Shown: positions 45,552 through 55,581 of the stretch, piece by piece | Numbering within the stretch: position 1 is the first letter of the stretch | How the letters are laid out: each line of letters starts with the position of its first letter | NCBI GenBank assembly: GCA_014695295.1 | Contig: JACJNY010000046.1 | Coordinates: 1 to 64,000 of the forward strand | From: Microcoleus sp. FACHB-61 | GTDB taxonomy: Bacteria; Cyanobacteriota; Cyanobacteriia; Cyanobacteriales; Microcoleaceae | Reading direction: 5' to 3' | Length of the DNA: 64,000 bases | Made by a program: the position numbers and the translations under genes | Notes under the pieces: model-generated | Told to the model about the DNA's origin: nothing | What the model saw: the letters and a program-made list of their open reading frames with translations, nothing else | Databases searched by the model: none

Positions 45552-45580
45552 TTGACAATTTTGAATTAGTATGCTAATAA
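45552..45580 (+). promoter_or_regulatory. Candidate pheT promoter
   Basis: TTGACA (45552-45557) and TAATAA (45575-45580) are spaced 17 bp, a good sigma-70 arrangement, about 100 bases upstream of the pheT start. The leader then runs through the heptamer array. Confidence 0.55.
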
Positions 45581-45631
45581 AAGCTTTCCTGAATAAATTC
45601 TGGGACTGCAGAGTCGAAGCCGGCCGACGCA

Positions 45632-45680
45632 GACTAATGACTAATAACTACCGCTCGCTGACAACTAACTACTGACTAAA
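45632..45680. repeat. Heptamer array (GACTAAT)n in the pheT leader
   Basis: GACTAAT and derived units (AACTAAC, TACTGAC) end two bases before the pheT ATG. They occupy the place of the ribosome binding site, which is therefore unusual. Confidence 0.85.
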
Positions 45681-45682
45681 TT

Positions 45683-48127
45683 ATGCGTATTTCTCTAAAC
45701 TGGCTCCGGGAATTAGTGGATGTGGCGATATCCCCGGAAGAATTAGCCGAAACCCTGACAATGGCCGGGTTTGAAGTCGAAGATATCGAAGACCGCCGCC
45801 CTTGGGCAAGCGGTGTCGTTTTGGGCAAAATCATCGCCTGCGAACAGCATCCGAATGCAGACAAATTGAGAGTTTGTCAAGTGGATGTCGGCTCTTCAGA
45901 AGCTTTGAATATTGTTTGCGGCGCACCGAACGCTAGGGCAGACATTTACGTGCCTGTCGCTGTTGTCGGAACTTTTCTGCCGACTATTGATTTAAAGATT
46001 AAACCTGCTAAATTGCGGGGCGTTCCTTCCGAAGGAATGATTTGCTCTCTGGCAGAATTGGGACTGGCTAAAGAGTCAGCCGGGATTCACATTTTCGAGT
46101 TAGAAAATCCCGAATTGGGCAGCGATATTCGCCCACTTTTGGGTTTAGACGACGTGATTTTAGACTTGACAGCAACTGCAAACCGTGCTGACGCTTTGAG
46201 CATGGTGGGTGTAGCGCGGGAAGTGGCGGCGCTGACTGGGGCGAGTTTGAGAATTCCCGAAGCGAATGGTGTTGCGATTGAGGGCAAAGAAAGTCCTGGT
46301 TTGGCAGTAGAAATATCGGAACCGCAAGGATGCCCGATTTACATCGGCACGGCAATTGAAGGTGTGAAAATTGCTGCTTCTCCAGCTTGGTTGCAGCAGC
46401 GGTTGCAGGCGGCGGGAGTGCGGCCGATTAATAATGTGGTGGACGTAACTAATTACATTTTATTGGAGTGGGGACAACCGCTGCACGCTTTCGATCGCTC
46501 ACGCCTGCAATCTTTCACCGGTACTCAAGATATCAGCATCGGCGTCCGCTTTGCTTCATCAGGGGAATCCTTCAAAACTTTGGACGGACAAAACCGCAAT
46601 TTGCAAGCACAAAATCTGTTAATTACTGCTAGCGACAAACCCGTTGCCTTAGCTGGGGTAATGGGCGGCGAAGATACGGAAGTTCACGAAGGCACGCAAA
46701 ATTTAGTTTTGGAAGCAGCGATTTTTGACCAGGCAACGATTCGCCGTTCTGCGCGCGCTCAAGGCCTGCGCAGCGAGGCATCGATCCGCTACGAACGGGG
46801 GGTGAATCAGGCGGCCTTGGCGACGGCTTGCAACCGCGCTGTAGCCCTAATTTTGGAGTTGGCTGGAGGCACTGCGACGGTGCAGAAAACGGCGAGTTCC
46901 GGCGATGATTTGAGTTTTTCGCGATCGCTCGAATTGCGTCTCGACCGAGTAAATCTGGTTTTGGGACAGTTGAAAAGAGGAGAAACGGGCGGTTCTAAAT
47001 ATCTGGAACCGGAAGAGGTGAAAAACATTCTCACAGCTTTGGGATGCGAAGTTGTTTCGACGGAAAAAGAACGGGTGTTTGCGATAACTGTTCCTCCTTA
47101 CCGCTACCGCGATTTAGAAAGGGAAATTGATTTAATTGAAGAAGTTGCCAGACTCCACGGTTATGACAATTTCTGCGATACTTTGCCCAGCAAAACGGAA
47201 CCCGGTTATCTGTCGCCGGAATACGCGGCAATTCGGAATGTGCGATCGGCTTTTCGGGCGGCCGGTTTGACGGAACTGATGCACTATTCTTTGGTGAAAA
47301 CTGAGGGAGACAATCAGGTTGTACTGGCGAATCCGCTGTTTGTGGAGTATTCGGCTTTGCGGACAGAAATGCTGTCGGGTTTGATTGATGCTTTCGGGTA
47401 CAATTTGGAACAGGGAAATGGGGCACTAAACGGTTTTGAAGTCGGCCGCATTTTCTGGAAAGATGGGGATGCAATGAAGGAAGCCGATGCAGTTGCGGGG
47501 ATTATCGGCGGCGATCCGACTGTGTGGAAATGGCAGCAGGGAGGGCGCGATCGACCTTTGACTTGGTTTGAGGCCAAGGGGGTTTTGGAAAGCGTGTTTC
47601 AGGAGTTGGGTTTGTCGGTGGAATATCAAAGTGATTCCTCTAATTCGCGCTTGCATCCGGGCCGCACGGCGGCGTTATCGTTAAACGGGAAACATTTAGG
47701 GGTTTTTGGACAGTTGCACCCGCAATTGCAGCAACAAAAGGATTTGCCGGAGCAGGTTTACGTGTTTCAATTAGATTTGGCGGTGCTGTTGGCAGCGTTG
47801 GAGCGATCGAACAACTTAACTCGCAAATTCGCGGGTTATTCGAGTTTCCCCGCTTCAGACAGAGACATTGCATTTTTCGCGCCTGTAGAGGTTGCGGTTG
47901 TTGAGATGCAAAGTGCGATGAAAAAGGCGGCGGGTAGTTTGCTGGATTCGGTGGAACTGTTCGACGAATATCGAGGCGACAACGTGCCGGCGGGACAGCG
48001 GAGTTTGGCTTTTCGGTTAGTTTACCGCGCGGGCGATCGAACATTAAGCGAAAGCGATGTCGAGCCCGCCCAACAAAAAGTTCGCGATATCCTAGTTGAG
48101 AAATTCGGCGTTAGTTTGAGAAGCTAA
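45683..48127 (+). CDS. pheT: Phenylalanyl-tRNA synthetase beta subunit
   Basis: PheT charges tRNA-Phe together with PheS. All domains are present in order: N-terminal and EMAP-like tRNA-binding domain (about 40-150, [23 protein letters not shown]), B3/B4 editing domain (about 205-390), B5 (405-475), the core catalytic-like domain (495-700, [31 protein letters not shown] [19 protein letters not shown]), and the FDX-ACB anticodon-binding domain at the end ([16 protein letters not shown]). The length of 814 aa is normal. pheS is not in the window, as is usual for cyanobacteria. There is no clean Shine-Dalgarno because of the heptamer array. Confidence 0.97.
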   Translation: MRISLNWLRELVDVAISPEELAETLTMAGFEVEDIEDRRPWASGVVLGKIIACEQHPNADKLRVCQVDVGSSEALNIVCGAPNARADIYVPVAVVGTFLPTIDLKIKPAKLRGVPSEGMICSLAELGLAKESAGIHIFELENPELGSDIRPLLGLDDVILDLTATANRADALSMVGVAREVAALTGASLRIPEANGVAIEGKESPGLAVEISEPQGCPIYIGTAIEGVKIAASPAWLQQRLQAAGVRPINNVVDVTNYILLEWGQPLHAFDRSRLQSFTGTQDISIGVRFASSGESFKTLDGQNRNLQAQNLLITASDKPVALAGVMGGEDTEVHEGTQNLVLEAAIFDQATIRRSARAQGLRSEASIRYERGVNQAALATACNRAVALILELAGGTATVQKTASSGDDLSFSRSLELRLDRVNLVLGQLKRGETGGSKYLEPEEVKNILTALGCEVVSTEKERVFAITVPPYRYRDLEREIDLIEEVARLHGYDNFCDTLPSKTEPGYLSPEYAAIRNVRSAFRAAGLTELMHYSLVKTEGDNQVVLANPLFVEYSALRTEMLSGLIDAFGYNLEQGNGALNGFEVGRIFWKDGDAMKEADAVAGIIGGDPTVWKWQQGGRDRPLTWFEAKGVLESVFQELGLSVEYQSDSSNSRLHPGRTAALSLNGKHLGVFGQLHPQLQQQKDLPEQVYVFQLDLAVLLAALERSNNLTRKFAGYSSFPASDRDIAFFAPVEVAVVEMQSAMKKAAGSLLDSVELFDEYRGDNVPAGQRSLAFRLVYRAGDRTLSESDVEPAQQKVRDILVEKFGVSLRS

Positions 48128-48593
48128 AGAGGCCGCTACTAACCAATGGAGGCCGCCAGGGAATTCATTCCCTGGCTCAAAGCTAAAGTCCTCTCAAGAG
48201 GACTAATAAGATTTACGGATTACAAGGTAAATTTGCCATTTTGAGCAAAGCGAAGAATCTCAAATTTTTGCAATAAAACCGTCTAAAGTGCATAGTTGCT
48301 AACTAATGAACTATTCAGTCCTCTTGAGAGGACTTCAGCTTTGAGGCGGGGGTTTCAACCCCTGCCGGACTCAGGGAAAAAGCGTTAAATTAACACCAAT
48401 GGCCGCCACATCTCCCCAACCATTAAAGTCATAAATTTCTCCTCCTATCCAACAAACCTCTCTCTTTCCCCTCTTCCTCTGCGCCCTCTGCGCCCTCTGC
48501 GGTTCATTAATCTTAATCGTTAACATTTTAGTTAAATCCTCTTACTCCTATTGTACAATAACTTTTAAACAAATTCATCTAAGGCTCAAAACC
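48128..48593. other. 466-bp intergenic region with a palindromic repeat element
   Basis: A MITE-like structure occupies 48150-48375 (listed separately), followed by a GCGCCCTCTGCGCCCTCTGCGG tract near 48480-48505, a shorter relative of the palindrome at 28801. No gene is seen. Confidence 0.6.
48150..48375. repeat. MITE-like inverted repeat with CCTCTCAAGAGG palindromic ends
   Basis: AAAGCTAAAGTCCTCTCAAG (from 48179) and a near-complement AGTCCTCTTGAGAGGACTTC (from 48318) form arms of about 30 bases with two mismatches, each arm itself containing the CCTCTCAAGAGG palindrome. Flanking GGGAATTCATTCCC and GGGGGTTTCAACCCC hairpins add outer structure. Related ACTAAAGTCC arms occur at 9247-9306 and 61104-61162. 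Confidence 0.65.
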
Positions 48594-48863
48594 GTGACCA
48601 AATATGTGATGTGGGGAAGTTACTGCGAAGACGTTCTCGAAAAACGCGCTCCGTTTCGAGACGCTCATTTAGCCGGATTGGCTAAGCAGAAGGAATCGGG
48701 TGTGTTAAGTACGATCGGGCCAACCAAAGATTTAACAAAAGTTTTTGCAATTTACGAAGCGGAAGATGAGGCGGCCGTGCGACAATTGGTGGAAGCCGAT
48801 CCTTATTGGGTAAATGGGGTTTGGACTGAGTACGACGTGAAAGAGTGGATTCAAGCTTTTTGA
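48594..48863 (+). CDS. YciI-like protein
   Basis: The 89-aa protein has the YciI (dimeric alpha-beta barrel) pattern: YVMWGSYCEDVLEKRAPFRDAHLAGL, then GPTKDLTKVFAIYEAEDEAAVRQLVEADPYWVNGVWTEYDVKEW. The His in the RDAHL segment and the Asp in EADPYW match the conserved putative active-site pair. It starts at GTG 48594. The next gene begins 13 bases after its stop, preceded by GAAGGAG, so they are probably co-transcribed. The function of the family is uncertain (dehalogenase-like or ligand binding). Confidence 0.85.
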   Translation: MTKYVMWGSYCEDVLEKRAPFRDAHLAGLAKQKESGVLSTIGPTKDLTKVFAIYEAEDEAAVRQLVEADPYWVNGVWTEYDVKEWIQAF

Positions 48864-48876
48864 AGGAGTTAACAGG

Positions 48877-51800
48877 GTGAACAGCTTAACATTGGGTAAC
48901 AGCGATTTAGTTCCAATTGACTATGGCGATTTGCTGGCCAAGATTTTAGAAGTTTTGCAGGGAAACAATCCCTTTAGCGTTTCGGGCGATCGGCGTCGTT
49001 TGTTAATAGATATTGACGCGGTAGCCGCTCAAATATCGAGTATGAACGTGCGACCTACTTTGGGTGGTTTTGAACACCTCGCACGTTCTGCTACTGTTAA
49101 TTTCCCGGCGGAAGTTGAAACTAACTTTGGCAATCAAATTAGACAAATCCGACAATATTTGCGACAACATTTAGCATCTGTTGTGGGAGGGAATGATGCT
49201 ATTGAAAATTTCGTATCTAGCTTAATTGAGCCATTAGAATCACAGTGTTTTCAGGGAAACGGTCAAGAATTAGGTTTTAAATACGATTTTGCCAAATCTT
49301 CTCCTACCTTAGCAAAAAAGAAGCTAACTTTGCAGCGCCCAAATACTGTTGGGACACAGGCAATTTTGAAGCTGCATAAATTGACGATTACTGTGCGAGA
49401 TTCCGACATCTTTCAACAACAACTGAAGGAGGGTGTAGAGAATTACATTGATGAAAATGCTGACACTGAAAGCGATAAGCAAGAACTGCATCATCGTCTT
49501 GATGAGATGGTGCAAAATGAAAATTCGGATTTTCACACATTGCTCAAACTGGTAGACAAAGAAACTCTCGGCAAGCTGAATAAAGAAGCTAAGATTACCT
49601 ACTTGGAGTATCTGCTAGAAAATATTCGCAATAGCAGCACAGATAGTGTTGGAATCGTCTACTTAGAAGACTTGCTCCGGCGGATTAGGTTGCTAGAAGC
49701 ATACATTGGCGATCCCACTAAAGAAGATGGCTATTATAATGTCAATTATGCTGGCATCACAGTTAACTACAGAGATATGTTTTCCAGGGCGGAAGTCTTA
49801 GATGCACTTCCCATAATTCCGATTGTAGCAGGTTATTTAGGAGAAACCACAGACAGTCATTTGAATGAACGTAAATATATTTTTGGTTTAAAACTGAAAT
49901 TTGGCAACGAAGTTCAAGCCCGCGGCGGTGAACCTGTATTTGATTATAACCTGAATTGGCTCACTCCTGAAAGTGAGGAACACCAAGCAGAATTAGCCGA
50001 TATTTACACTAGCGAAACCTTCCTCCGCAAGGTATTAAAAATAGCATTATTGTACTATTTTGTATTTGCTTCTCTGAGCAATCCTTTAGCACCGGATTAC
50101 AATCCTGACTCAGAACTAACTTACGATCCGAGACCAAGCTTTGAATCGGCAGTAATACCTGTATTGCAGGGTTCGGATGAACAGGCGAAAAAGCGGATAT
50201 TTCGAGGTATAAAAAAAGGGTTGAATGCCTATAATGTTGAAGTTAAAATAGACCGTCTCAAGCAACTCTTAAAAAATTTTCTAGACAGGCAAACAATTTT
50301 GCCAACTCGAACAGAACCGCGACATCTAAGCGTCAAAAGAGGCCTCCTAGAAGACATCGATAACGCTTTAAGGGGTAAATTTTTTAATGATGTTTTGGAA
50401 CGAAACCCCAAACAATCACTCCAGTATATCGCCGTCGAACAATCTAGCATCAACGAAACAGCTATCTGTCAACTACCAGTCACTATCACAATCGAAGATG
50501 TCCGCTATTTCCCTACTGATAAATTCCAAAATTTTAGCATGGAATACAACATTAAGGACATCGATACTTTGCCTGTACTTTGGGTTCCCGAAAGTCTGAT
50601 GAATGTATATAACAGCAGTTTTTCCCAGGAGTATAAATTGCTGTTGTTTCGTTATAATAATAAACGTTTAGATAGCAAAGACGGTTTGAAATCGGATGCA
50701 GCATTTGTTTACAAATTTTCTGTTTCACTGCTGTCTTATATTTGCCTGCAAATCTTATTACACAATCAGAAAAAGAATTTGTTTATTCCGATGGTGAGAC
50801 TTCACGAAGGCGACCACAATAACCCTTCGCCGTCGGAAAAGTTTATGGCTAACATTTCCAAAACATTGTCTCATCTTTTTAGTGAAAAATACCGCTCGAC
50901 TTCTCAAGGGTTTCGCATCAAGGGAAAACCAAATGGCTACAGTATCCGCAATGGTTTAAGTTCCCTCTATTCAATCCTTCCTAAAAAGTTTAAATTTCGG
51001 AATGTTCCACTATCTCCAGAGTTGGACAATTTAGCAATTATTGTCGTCTCCAGTTGCGAAAGCGATGCAAGAAAAGGTAATAGCGATCGCTTTCAGAGAA
51101 AAACTTGTTTGTTAGGCGAAGTGGCGGGAATTAAACGCCTATCAGAGGATACAATTCAAGTCGGAATGCTGAAAACTTTGTCAGAAAACTACAGCGTTCA
51201 ACACCTTTACAGTCAGCCATCAATTCTTGAAGATACTGTCAGCCAGCTTTACAAGCATGGCTATCGCAATTTTCTGTATATTGCACAAGCACCTTATACG
51301 AGCACGCTGCACATTACCCAGACTGATGAAGACGATCAATTGTTTTTTATGTCTAAAAAGCTCATCCAAACTTTGAAAGGAGATCGGCAAGATATCAAGA
51401 TTTATCCGGTATTTTTTGATAAATATTACGTGCGAAGTCCTTTAGGGCACAAGGGAGAATCTTTCTACATTCAGGATACAACGGAACTGGAAAGTTTATC
51501 AAAAGATCCCAGTCAACAAGCTGTGATGTTTTTTAATCTCTTTAATGGTATCAAAGTAGAGCAAGGGGAAAAAAACTTTTACAACGGTGTGATTTCTTAC
51601 TCGACACTGTTGAATATATATGAAGGCATTCTGGATGACCAAGATATTCGCCAAGGTTTGATGTACGATGGTGAAATTAAAGATACTTTACTGCACTATT
51701 TAACCATCTTCCACTTTTCTAGATATGAAGCCCGTCAACACATTAGTTTGAAACTCGATCCCTACGCTCATATTATCGGCGATGATTCAGTTGGTACTTT

Positions 51801-51903
51801 ATCTGTATTTAGTCATGGAGGCGAGAGTGCAGATTTTAACTCGCTGGCTTTTTTGAATAAAGTAAGAGAAGTATTAAATGTCGGTGATAGAGGTACAAAA
51901 TAA
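48877..51903 (+). CDS. Large protein of unknown function (1008 aa), first gene of a two-gene unit
   Basis: I recognise no domain. The start is GTG 48877 with AGGAG upstream. The protein is soluble, highly charged and alpha/beta. Middle parts (residues 350-500) look helical with LRKVLKIALLYYFVFASLSN, and a second half (about 715-1000) has a beta-rich core, LDNLAIIVVSSCESDARKGN, FLYIAQAPYTSTLHITQTDEDDQ and ISLKLDPYAHIIGDDSVGTLSVFSHGG, that could be a nucleotide-binding or PIWI/nuclease-like fold, but no catalytic set is convincing. A-and-T-ending codons look more frequent than in neighbours. The stop overlaps the next start by one base (TAATG), so the two are translationally coupled and likely work as a complex. 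Confidence 0.85.
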   Translation: MNSLTLGNSDLVPIDYGDLLAKILEVLQGNNPFSVSGDRRRLLIDIDAVAAQISSMNVRPTLGGFEHLARSATVNFPAEVETNFGNQIRQIRQYLRQHLASVVGGNDAIENFVSSLIEPLESQCFQGNGQELGFKYDFAKSSPTLAKKKLTLQRPNTVGTQAILKLHKLTITVRDSDIFQQQLKEGVENYIDENADTESDKQELHHRLDEMVQNENSDFHTLLKLVDKETLGKLNKEAKITYLEYLLENIRNSSTDSVGIVYLEDLLRRIRLLEAYIGDPTKEDGYYNVNYAGITVNYRDMFSRAEVLDALPIIPIVAGYLGETTDSHLNERKYIFGLKLKFGNEVQARGGEPVFDYNLNWLTPESEEHQAELADIYTSETFLRKVLKIALLYYFVFASLSNPLAPDYNPDSELTYDPRPSFESAVIPVLQGSDEQAKKRIFRGIKKGLNAYNVEVKIDRLKQLLKNFLDRQTILPTRTEPRHLSVKRGLLEDIDNALRGKFFNDVLERNPKQSLQYIAVEQSSINETAICQLPVTITIEDVRYFPTDKFQNFSMEYNIKDIDTLPVLWVPESLMNVYNSSFSQEYKLLLFRYNNKRLDSKDGLKSDAAFVYKFSVSLLSYICLQILLHNQKKNLFIPMVRLHEGDHNNPSPSEKFMANISKTLSHLFSEKYRSTSQGFRIKGKPNGYSIRNGLSSLYSILPKKFKFRNVPLSPELDNLAIIVVSSCESDARKGNSDRFQRKTCLLGEVAGIKRLSEDTIQVGMLKTLSENYSVQHLYSQPSILEDTVSQLYKHGYRNFLYIAQAPYTSTLHITQTDEDDQLFFMSKKLIQTLKGDRQDIKIYPVFFDKYYVRSPLGHKGESFYIQDTTELESLSKDPSQQAVMFFNLFNGIKVEQGEKNFYNGVISYSTLLNIYEGILDDQDIRQGLMYDGEIKDTLLHYLTIFHFSRYEARQHISLKLDPYAHIIGDDSVGTLSVFSHGGESADFNSLAFLNKVREVLNVGDRGTK

Positions 51904-54900
51904 TGATCGCTGAAGATTTTGGACGGCTGTTTGAAGTGGGATTCAATATCGGGATTCTGGCATATATTCAGCGGGAAAATTTAAGTCACAATTTTGGCGA
52001 TTCCTACCGTCTAGATTTGCAGAGGCTCAAATTGCCAAAGATGACGGCGGAAATCGTTAGGGAAGCCAATCTGCTGGCTAGTTTAGATGCTGAAATTGTT
52101 GAAAAATGGAGTTTGTTCTTTGTCCAAAAAGGCTTTTTGGGTGGGTTGAATTTTTTCCGGGAGTACGTCAAAGCTACTGGCTGGAATTTGCAGCGGTTGG
52201 AAATTGTGTATTGTCAGTGCAGTTTTAGTGATGCTAACAGTATCAGAACCTATAACAAGGGTGATAAAGAAGCGTTTAAACAGCTATTATCTCAGTTGAC
52301 AACTGCCAGAATTAGTTGGTCAGATGATGACATTAACTCCTACATCCGCCGTTACAAGAGCAAAGGCGAGTTTTTGCAGGCTGATACGCTGATGCTGTTA
52401 CAGCAGGGGAATGATTTTAGAATTCTCTGCGTTGATTTGTCTGTGTTTTCTCCGACGCTAGCTCCCAAACCGGAGGATATCAATGAAATAGAGGTGATTC
52501 GGAAATATTTGCTGAGAGAAATTAGCTATTTGCGATCGAAAAGTGTGTTTTCTAATCTGCGGATGGATACCAGCACTTTAGGTGTTGATTTCTCAGAGGA
52601 TTTAAAACGCTTTTTTACAGCTTTTAAGTATAAGGATAAGGAAAGCACTAAGTTAATTCAGGCTGGTAGCTATGCTCACAGCTTCTATGGATTTCTGCAA
52701 CAAACAGGTATTCTGGGACAAGATGCTGAGGTTTTGTTTAATGTGGTTGGTTATGGCGATCGCAATATTAGCACAATTTCCCTACGCAAGGACAAACTTA
52801 AGCTGTTAGCAACTTGTGCTGAAATTTACAAAAATGAATCTAGGAAGCAAGAAATCAGCGATGCTCGCAGCGAAGTTTTGGATGTAATTCAACTCAACGC
52901 GGCTCGCAGTTTCAAAGAAGGCAGAAAATTTGTCGATTCTCTGTTAGGAATTGGGAAAAATGCCACTGAACCTGTATGTCATACAGAGAAAATCGAGAAT
53001 TTTGTTAATTCAATCGATCTTATATCAGATAAACTGGCAGATGAATTGCAAATTGATCGCGGTTTGCATTTGAGAAATGCTCACGCTGAATTGATTGTGA
53101 AAGCGCTTCAGTCTGATAAAACTTATATCTTTTTGACTGGGAATCCGGGAATAGGTAAAACAACTGCGATCGCCAATTTTCTGAAAACCCATATTAATGA
53201 CGGTTTCTTATTCTTATACGTTAGTCCCCGCAAGCAAGTAAACTTGGATATTATCGAAAAATTCAAAGATAAAAATACTGGTTTGCTGTGCGACGATCGG
53301 CTATTCTGTATTAACACAAACTCCGATGTTATCGCCAGCTATTCGGGAAAGCGTACAGTCAAGTATAGCTCGAATAGCCGTAGCGAAAACTTCACACAAA
53401 AAACGGTTCATTTTCTCAAAAACAATCCAGAAAATCAGGCAAAAGAATACCACCAGCGACAAATTGCCAGAAAAAATGAAACCGTAATTGAACCAGCTAG
53501 CCTCAAAACTATGGGAGTGCTAAATAGCATTTGTAATGGGATTTATAGCCTGATTAACTGTAAAACTTCTAATAATATTGTAGCTACGGTTTCCATCCAA
53601 TCTTTGAGAATGAAAGAAAATCGACAAAGTACCCTAGATTATTTAGAACAGATATTTCAAGATACTTATAACAAACGGAATAAACAAGTCATCTCCACCA
53701 AGATGCAAGAAATATCCAGCCGCATCAAACATATCTTCATTATGATAGATGAAATTACAGGAGATGACGGCGGTGTTCAGTTTTTAGCCGGAATTGCCAA
53801 CATGGTTAAAAATCATGAATTGCACAAGTCACAGCACGGTTTTAATACTAAAATTATTGTGGCAGATGCTTCGATTATTGACTCGGATGTGATTAAACAA
53901 CACCTTGAAAACACATCTCCCGAACCGGATAAAATATATTTCAAAAAAGTAGCTAAGAATTCGGATGTCATTGAACCTTTACAAGTCACTCCTTTTGAAT
54001 TTAAACGGCTACCTGCAACGATAATCAATGCCAATTCCTACCCCGCCCGCAGTTTAGAAATAACTTACAAGGTATTTGTGGAAACTGTTAAATACAATGA
54101 AAATGCGTCTTTAAAGGAGGATAATGATTTAGTAAAACGGGTACAGTCTGAAATAATTCAGGATATCAATCAGCGATTGGTGGAACCTGGTGTCGAACAA
54201 ATTATAGTCTATATTCAAAATAAGCGAAGATTGGCAGAATTGATTGATAAAATTCAAAAAGAACGAGAATTTAATCAGTTTGAAGATTATCTAGAAATTC
54301 ATGCGAATATCTCGGAAGAGGAGAAAGCCAAAATACAGAAGTGCAAAGATACAGCTAAGGTAATCTTTATGACTGCATCGGGAAGTCGCGGGTTATCTTT
54401 CCCGAAAACCAAGCACATTTTAGTTGATATTCCGCGCTTCCAGATTGAGAAAAATCTGATGGAAGTGATACAGGTGATTTATCGGGGGCGCGGCGAAGAT
54501 AAACATGGTAAAACCCTTGACGGTGAAGACAAGCAGTTGGTTTTTTACGTGTCTGATACCGCAGTTTATTACGCTGATGATGCGGAACTTTCCCTACAAG
54601 AAAGTAAGTTGAGTTTGTTGAATTTACTGCTAATTCTGAAGACTGCGGTGATGACGCGAATTGTCGGCTACGGGAATTTAGGTAGGGAAAAGTTTTTGAT
54701 GATTCCGATTGGTGGTAAGTCGGTTTCTGCGGTGGGGGATACTTTTAGTAACAAGATGGCTTCTCTAATTAAAACGCTCAAGAGCGAAAGCATCCGAGGA
54801 AATAGGTTGCTAAAGGAGGTTTATACGAGTTTAGAAGAGCTTTTGGGTCGTGGGGAGTTTGTTTTGACAAATTCTGATAACTCTCGTTACAAGGGCAATT

Positions 54901-55559
54901 CCTACCTGGAAATGCGGGATGATTTTAACAAGAAGTTTTTGGAGAAGTGCAATCCGTTAGAGGGTTTGCTGAGTTATGATAATTTAGAGAGTGGTCATAT
55001 TTGTGGTAGTTTGTTGGTAGTGCCTCTAGCTAAGCAAAATTTGCTGGAAAAATACCAGATGCGGCTACGCGAACAAATTCAGAAGTGTGTAGATAATGAC
55101 TTGCTGAAAAAAATGTATCGAATTAGGGATAGCGAGTCGTACCCGGAGAATGTACGATCGGCAATTAGAGGAGGTGCGATCGAGTTATTGCAATTTCTCA
55201 ACAGCGATGTGGAGAAAACTCAGTATTTTGAAGAGCAGAGTCAGCAGTTCGATCGCTATTATGCCATACCGCTGTTTGCTTTTGTCAGCGGGGAGCAAAT
55301 GCAGGAGTATTTTGCTGACAATAAGCTGGAAGAACCGGAAGACAGGCGGTTTCGGGATATTTTGTCGGCTTATGTGCGATCGATCTACCCTGTAGATAGT
55401 GTAATGCCGATCGGGCACAAGTATCAAGACTTTCCATTTATTGTGTTTAGAAGCTACAGTTTAGAGCAAAGTAGAGAAAAGATTTTTACAGATAAATATC
55501 TTTTAAGTTCCAACGAATTGAACGTGCTTAATTTAATTCTGTCCAAGCAGGTAAACTGA
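51903..55559 (+). CDS. P-loop ATPase with SF2-helicase-like motifs (1218 aa), second gene of the unit
   Basis: The 1218-aa protein has a first 400 residues of unknown fold, including a strand-turn-strand FLQADTLMLLQQGNDFRILCVDLSVFS reminiscent of a degenerate PD-(D/E)XK nuclease. Then come Walker A (GNPGIGKTT, Lys419), Walker B (IMIDEI, Asp616-Glu617) and, far downstream, helicase motif V-like TASGSRGLSFPK (824-835) and motif VI-like QVIYRGRGE (Arg861, Arg863). The order matches an SF2 helicase with a very long insert between motifs I and II. The C-terminal 350 residues are helical. It probably translocates or remodels nucleic acid for the partner encoded upstream. I know no described family with this pair. 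Confidence 0.85.
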   Translation: MIAEDFGRLFEVGFNIGILAYIQRENLSHNFGDSYRLDLQRLKLPKMTAEIVREANLLASLDAEIVEKWSLFFVQKGFLGGLNFFREYVKATGWNLQRLEIVYCQCSFSDANSIRTYNKGDKEAFKQLLSQLTTARISWSDDDINSYIRRYKSKGEFLQADTLMLLQQGNDFRILCVDLSVFSPTLAPKPEDINEIEVIRKYLLREISYLRSKSVFSNLRMDTSTLGVDFSEDLKRFFTAFKYKDKESTKLIQAGSYAHSFYGFLQQTGILGQDAEVLFNVVGYGDRNISTISLRKDKLKLLATCAEIYKNESRKQEISDARSEVLDVIQLNAARSFKEGRKFVDSLLGIGKNATEPVCHTEKIENFVNSIDLISDKLADELQIDRGLHLRNAHAELIVKALQSDKTYIFLTGNPGIGKTTAIANFLKTHINDGFLFLYVSPRKQVNLDIIEKFKDKNTGLLCDDRLFCINTNSDVIASYSGKRTVKYSSNSRSENFTQKTVHFLKNNPENQAKEYHQRQIARKNETVIEPASLKTMGVLNSICNGIYSLINCKTSNNIVATVSIQSLRMKENRQSTLDYLEQIFQDTYNKRNKQVISTKMQEISSRIKHIFIMIDEITGDDGGVQFLAGIANMVKNHELHKSQHGFNTKIIVADASIIDSDVIKQHLENTSPEPDKIYFKKVAKNSDVIEPLQVTPFEFKRLPATIINANSYPARSLEITYKVFVETVKYNENASLKEDNDLVKRVQSEIIQDINQRLVEPGVEQIIVYIQNKRRLAELIDKIQKEREFNQFEDYLEIHANISEEEKAKIQKCKDTAKVIFMTASGSRGLSFPKTKHILVDIPRFQIEKNLMEVIQVIYRGRGEDKHGKTLDGEDKQLVFYVSDTAVYYADDAELSLQESKLSLLNLLLILKTAVMTRIVGYGNLGREKFLMIPIGGKSVSAVGDTFSNKMASLIKTLKSESIRGNRLLKEVYTSLEELLGRGEFVLTNSDNSRYKGNSYLEMRDDFNKKFLEKCNPLEGLLSYDNLESGHICGSLLVVPLAKQNLLEKYQMRLREQIQKCVDNDLLKKMYRIRDSESYPENVRSAIRGGAIELLQFLNSDVEKTQYFEEQSQQFDRYYAIPLFAFVSGEQMQEYFADNKLEEPEDRRFRDILSAYVRSIYPVDSVMPIGHKYQDFPFIVFRSYSLEQSREKIFTDKYLLSSNELNVLNLILSKQVN

Positions 55560-55581
55560 AACTTGTAGGGTGCGTCATACA

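Larger units (their letters stand above)
45151..45682. other. 532-bp intergenic region upstream of pheT
   Basis: It holds the kinase promoter region on the minus strand, the pheT promoter candidate at 45552-45580 and the GACTAAT heptamer array just before pheT (45632-45680). I see no gene. Confidence 0.6.
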
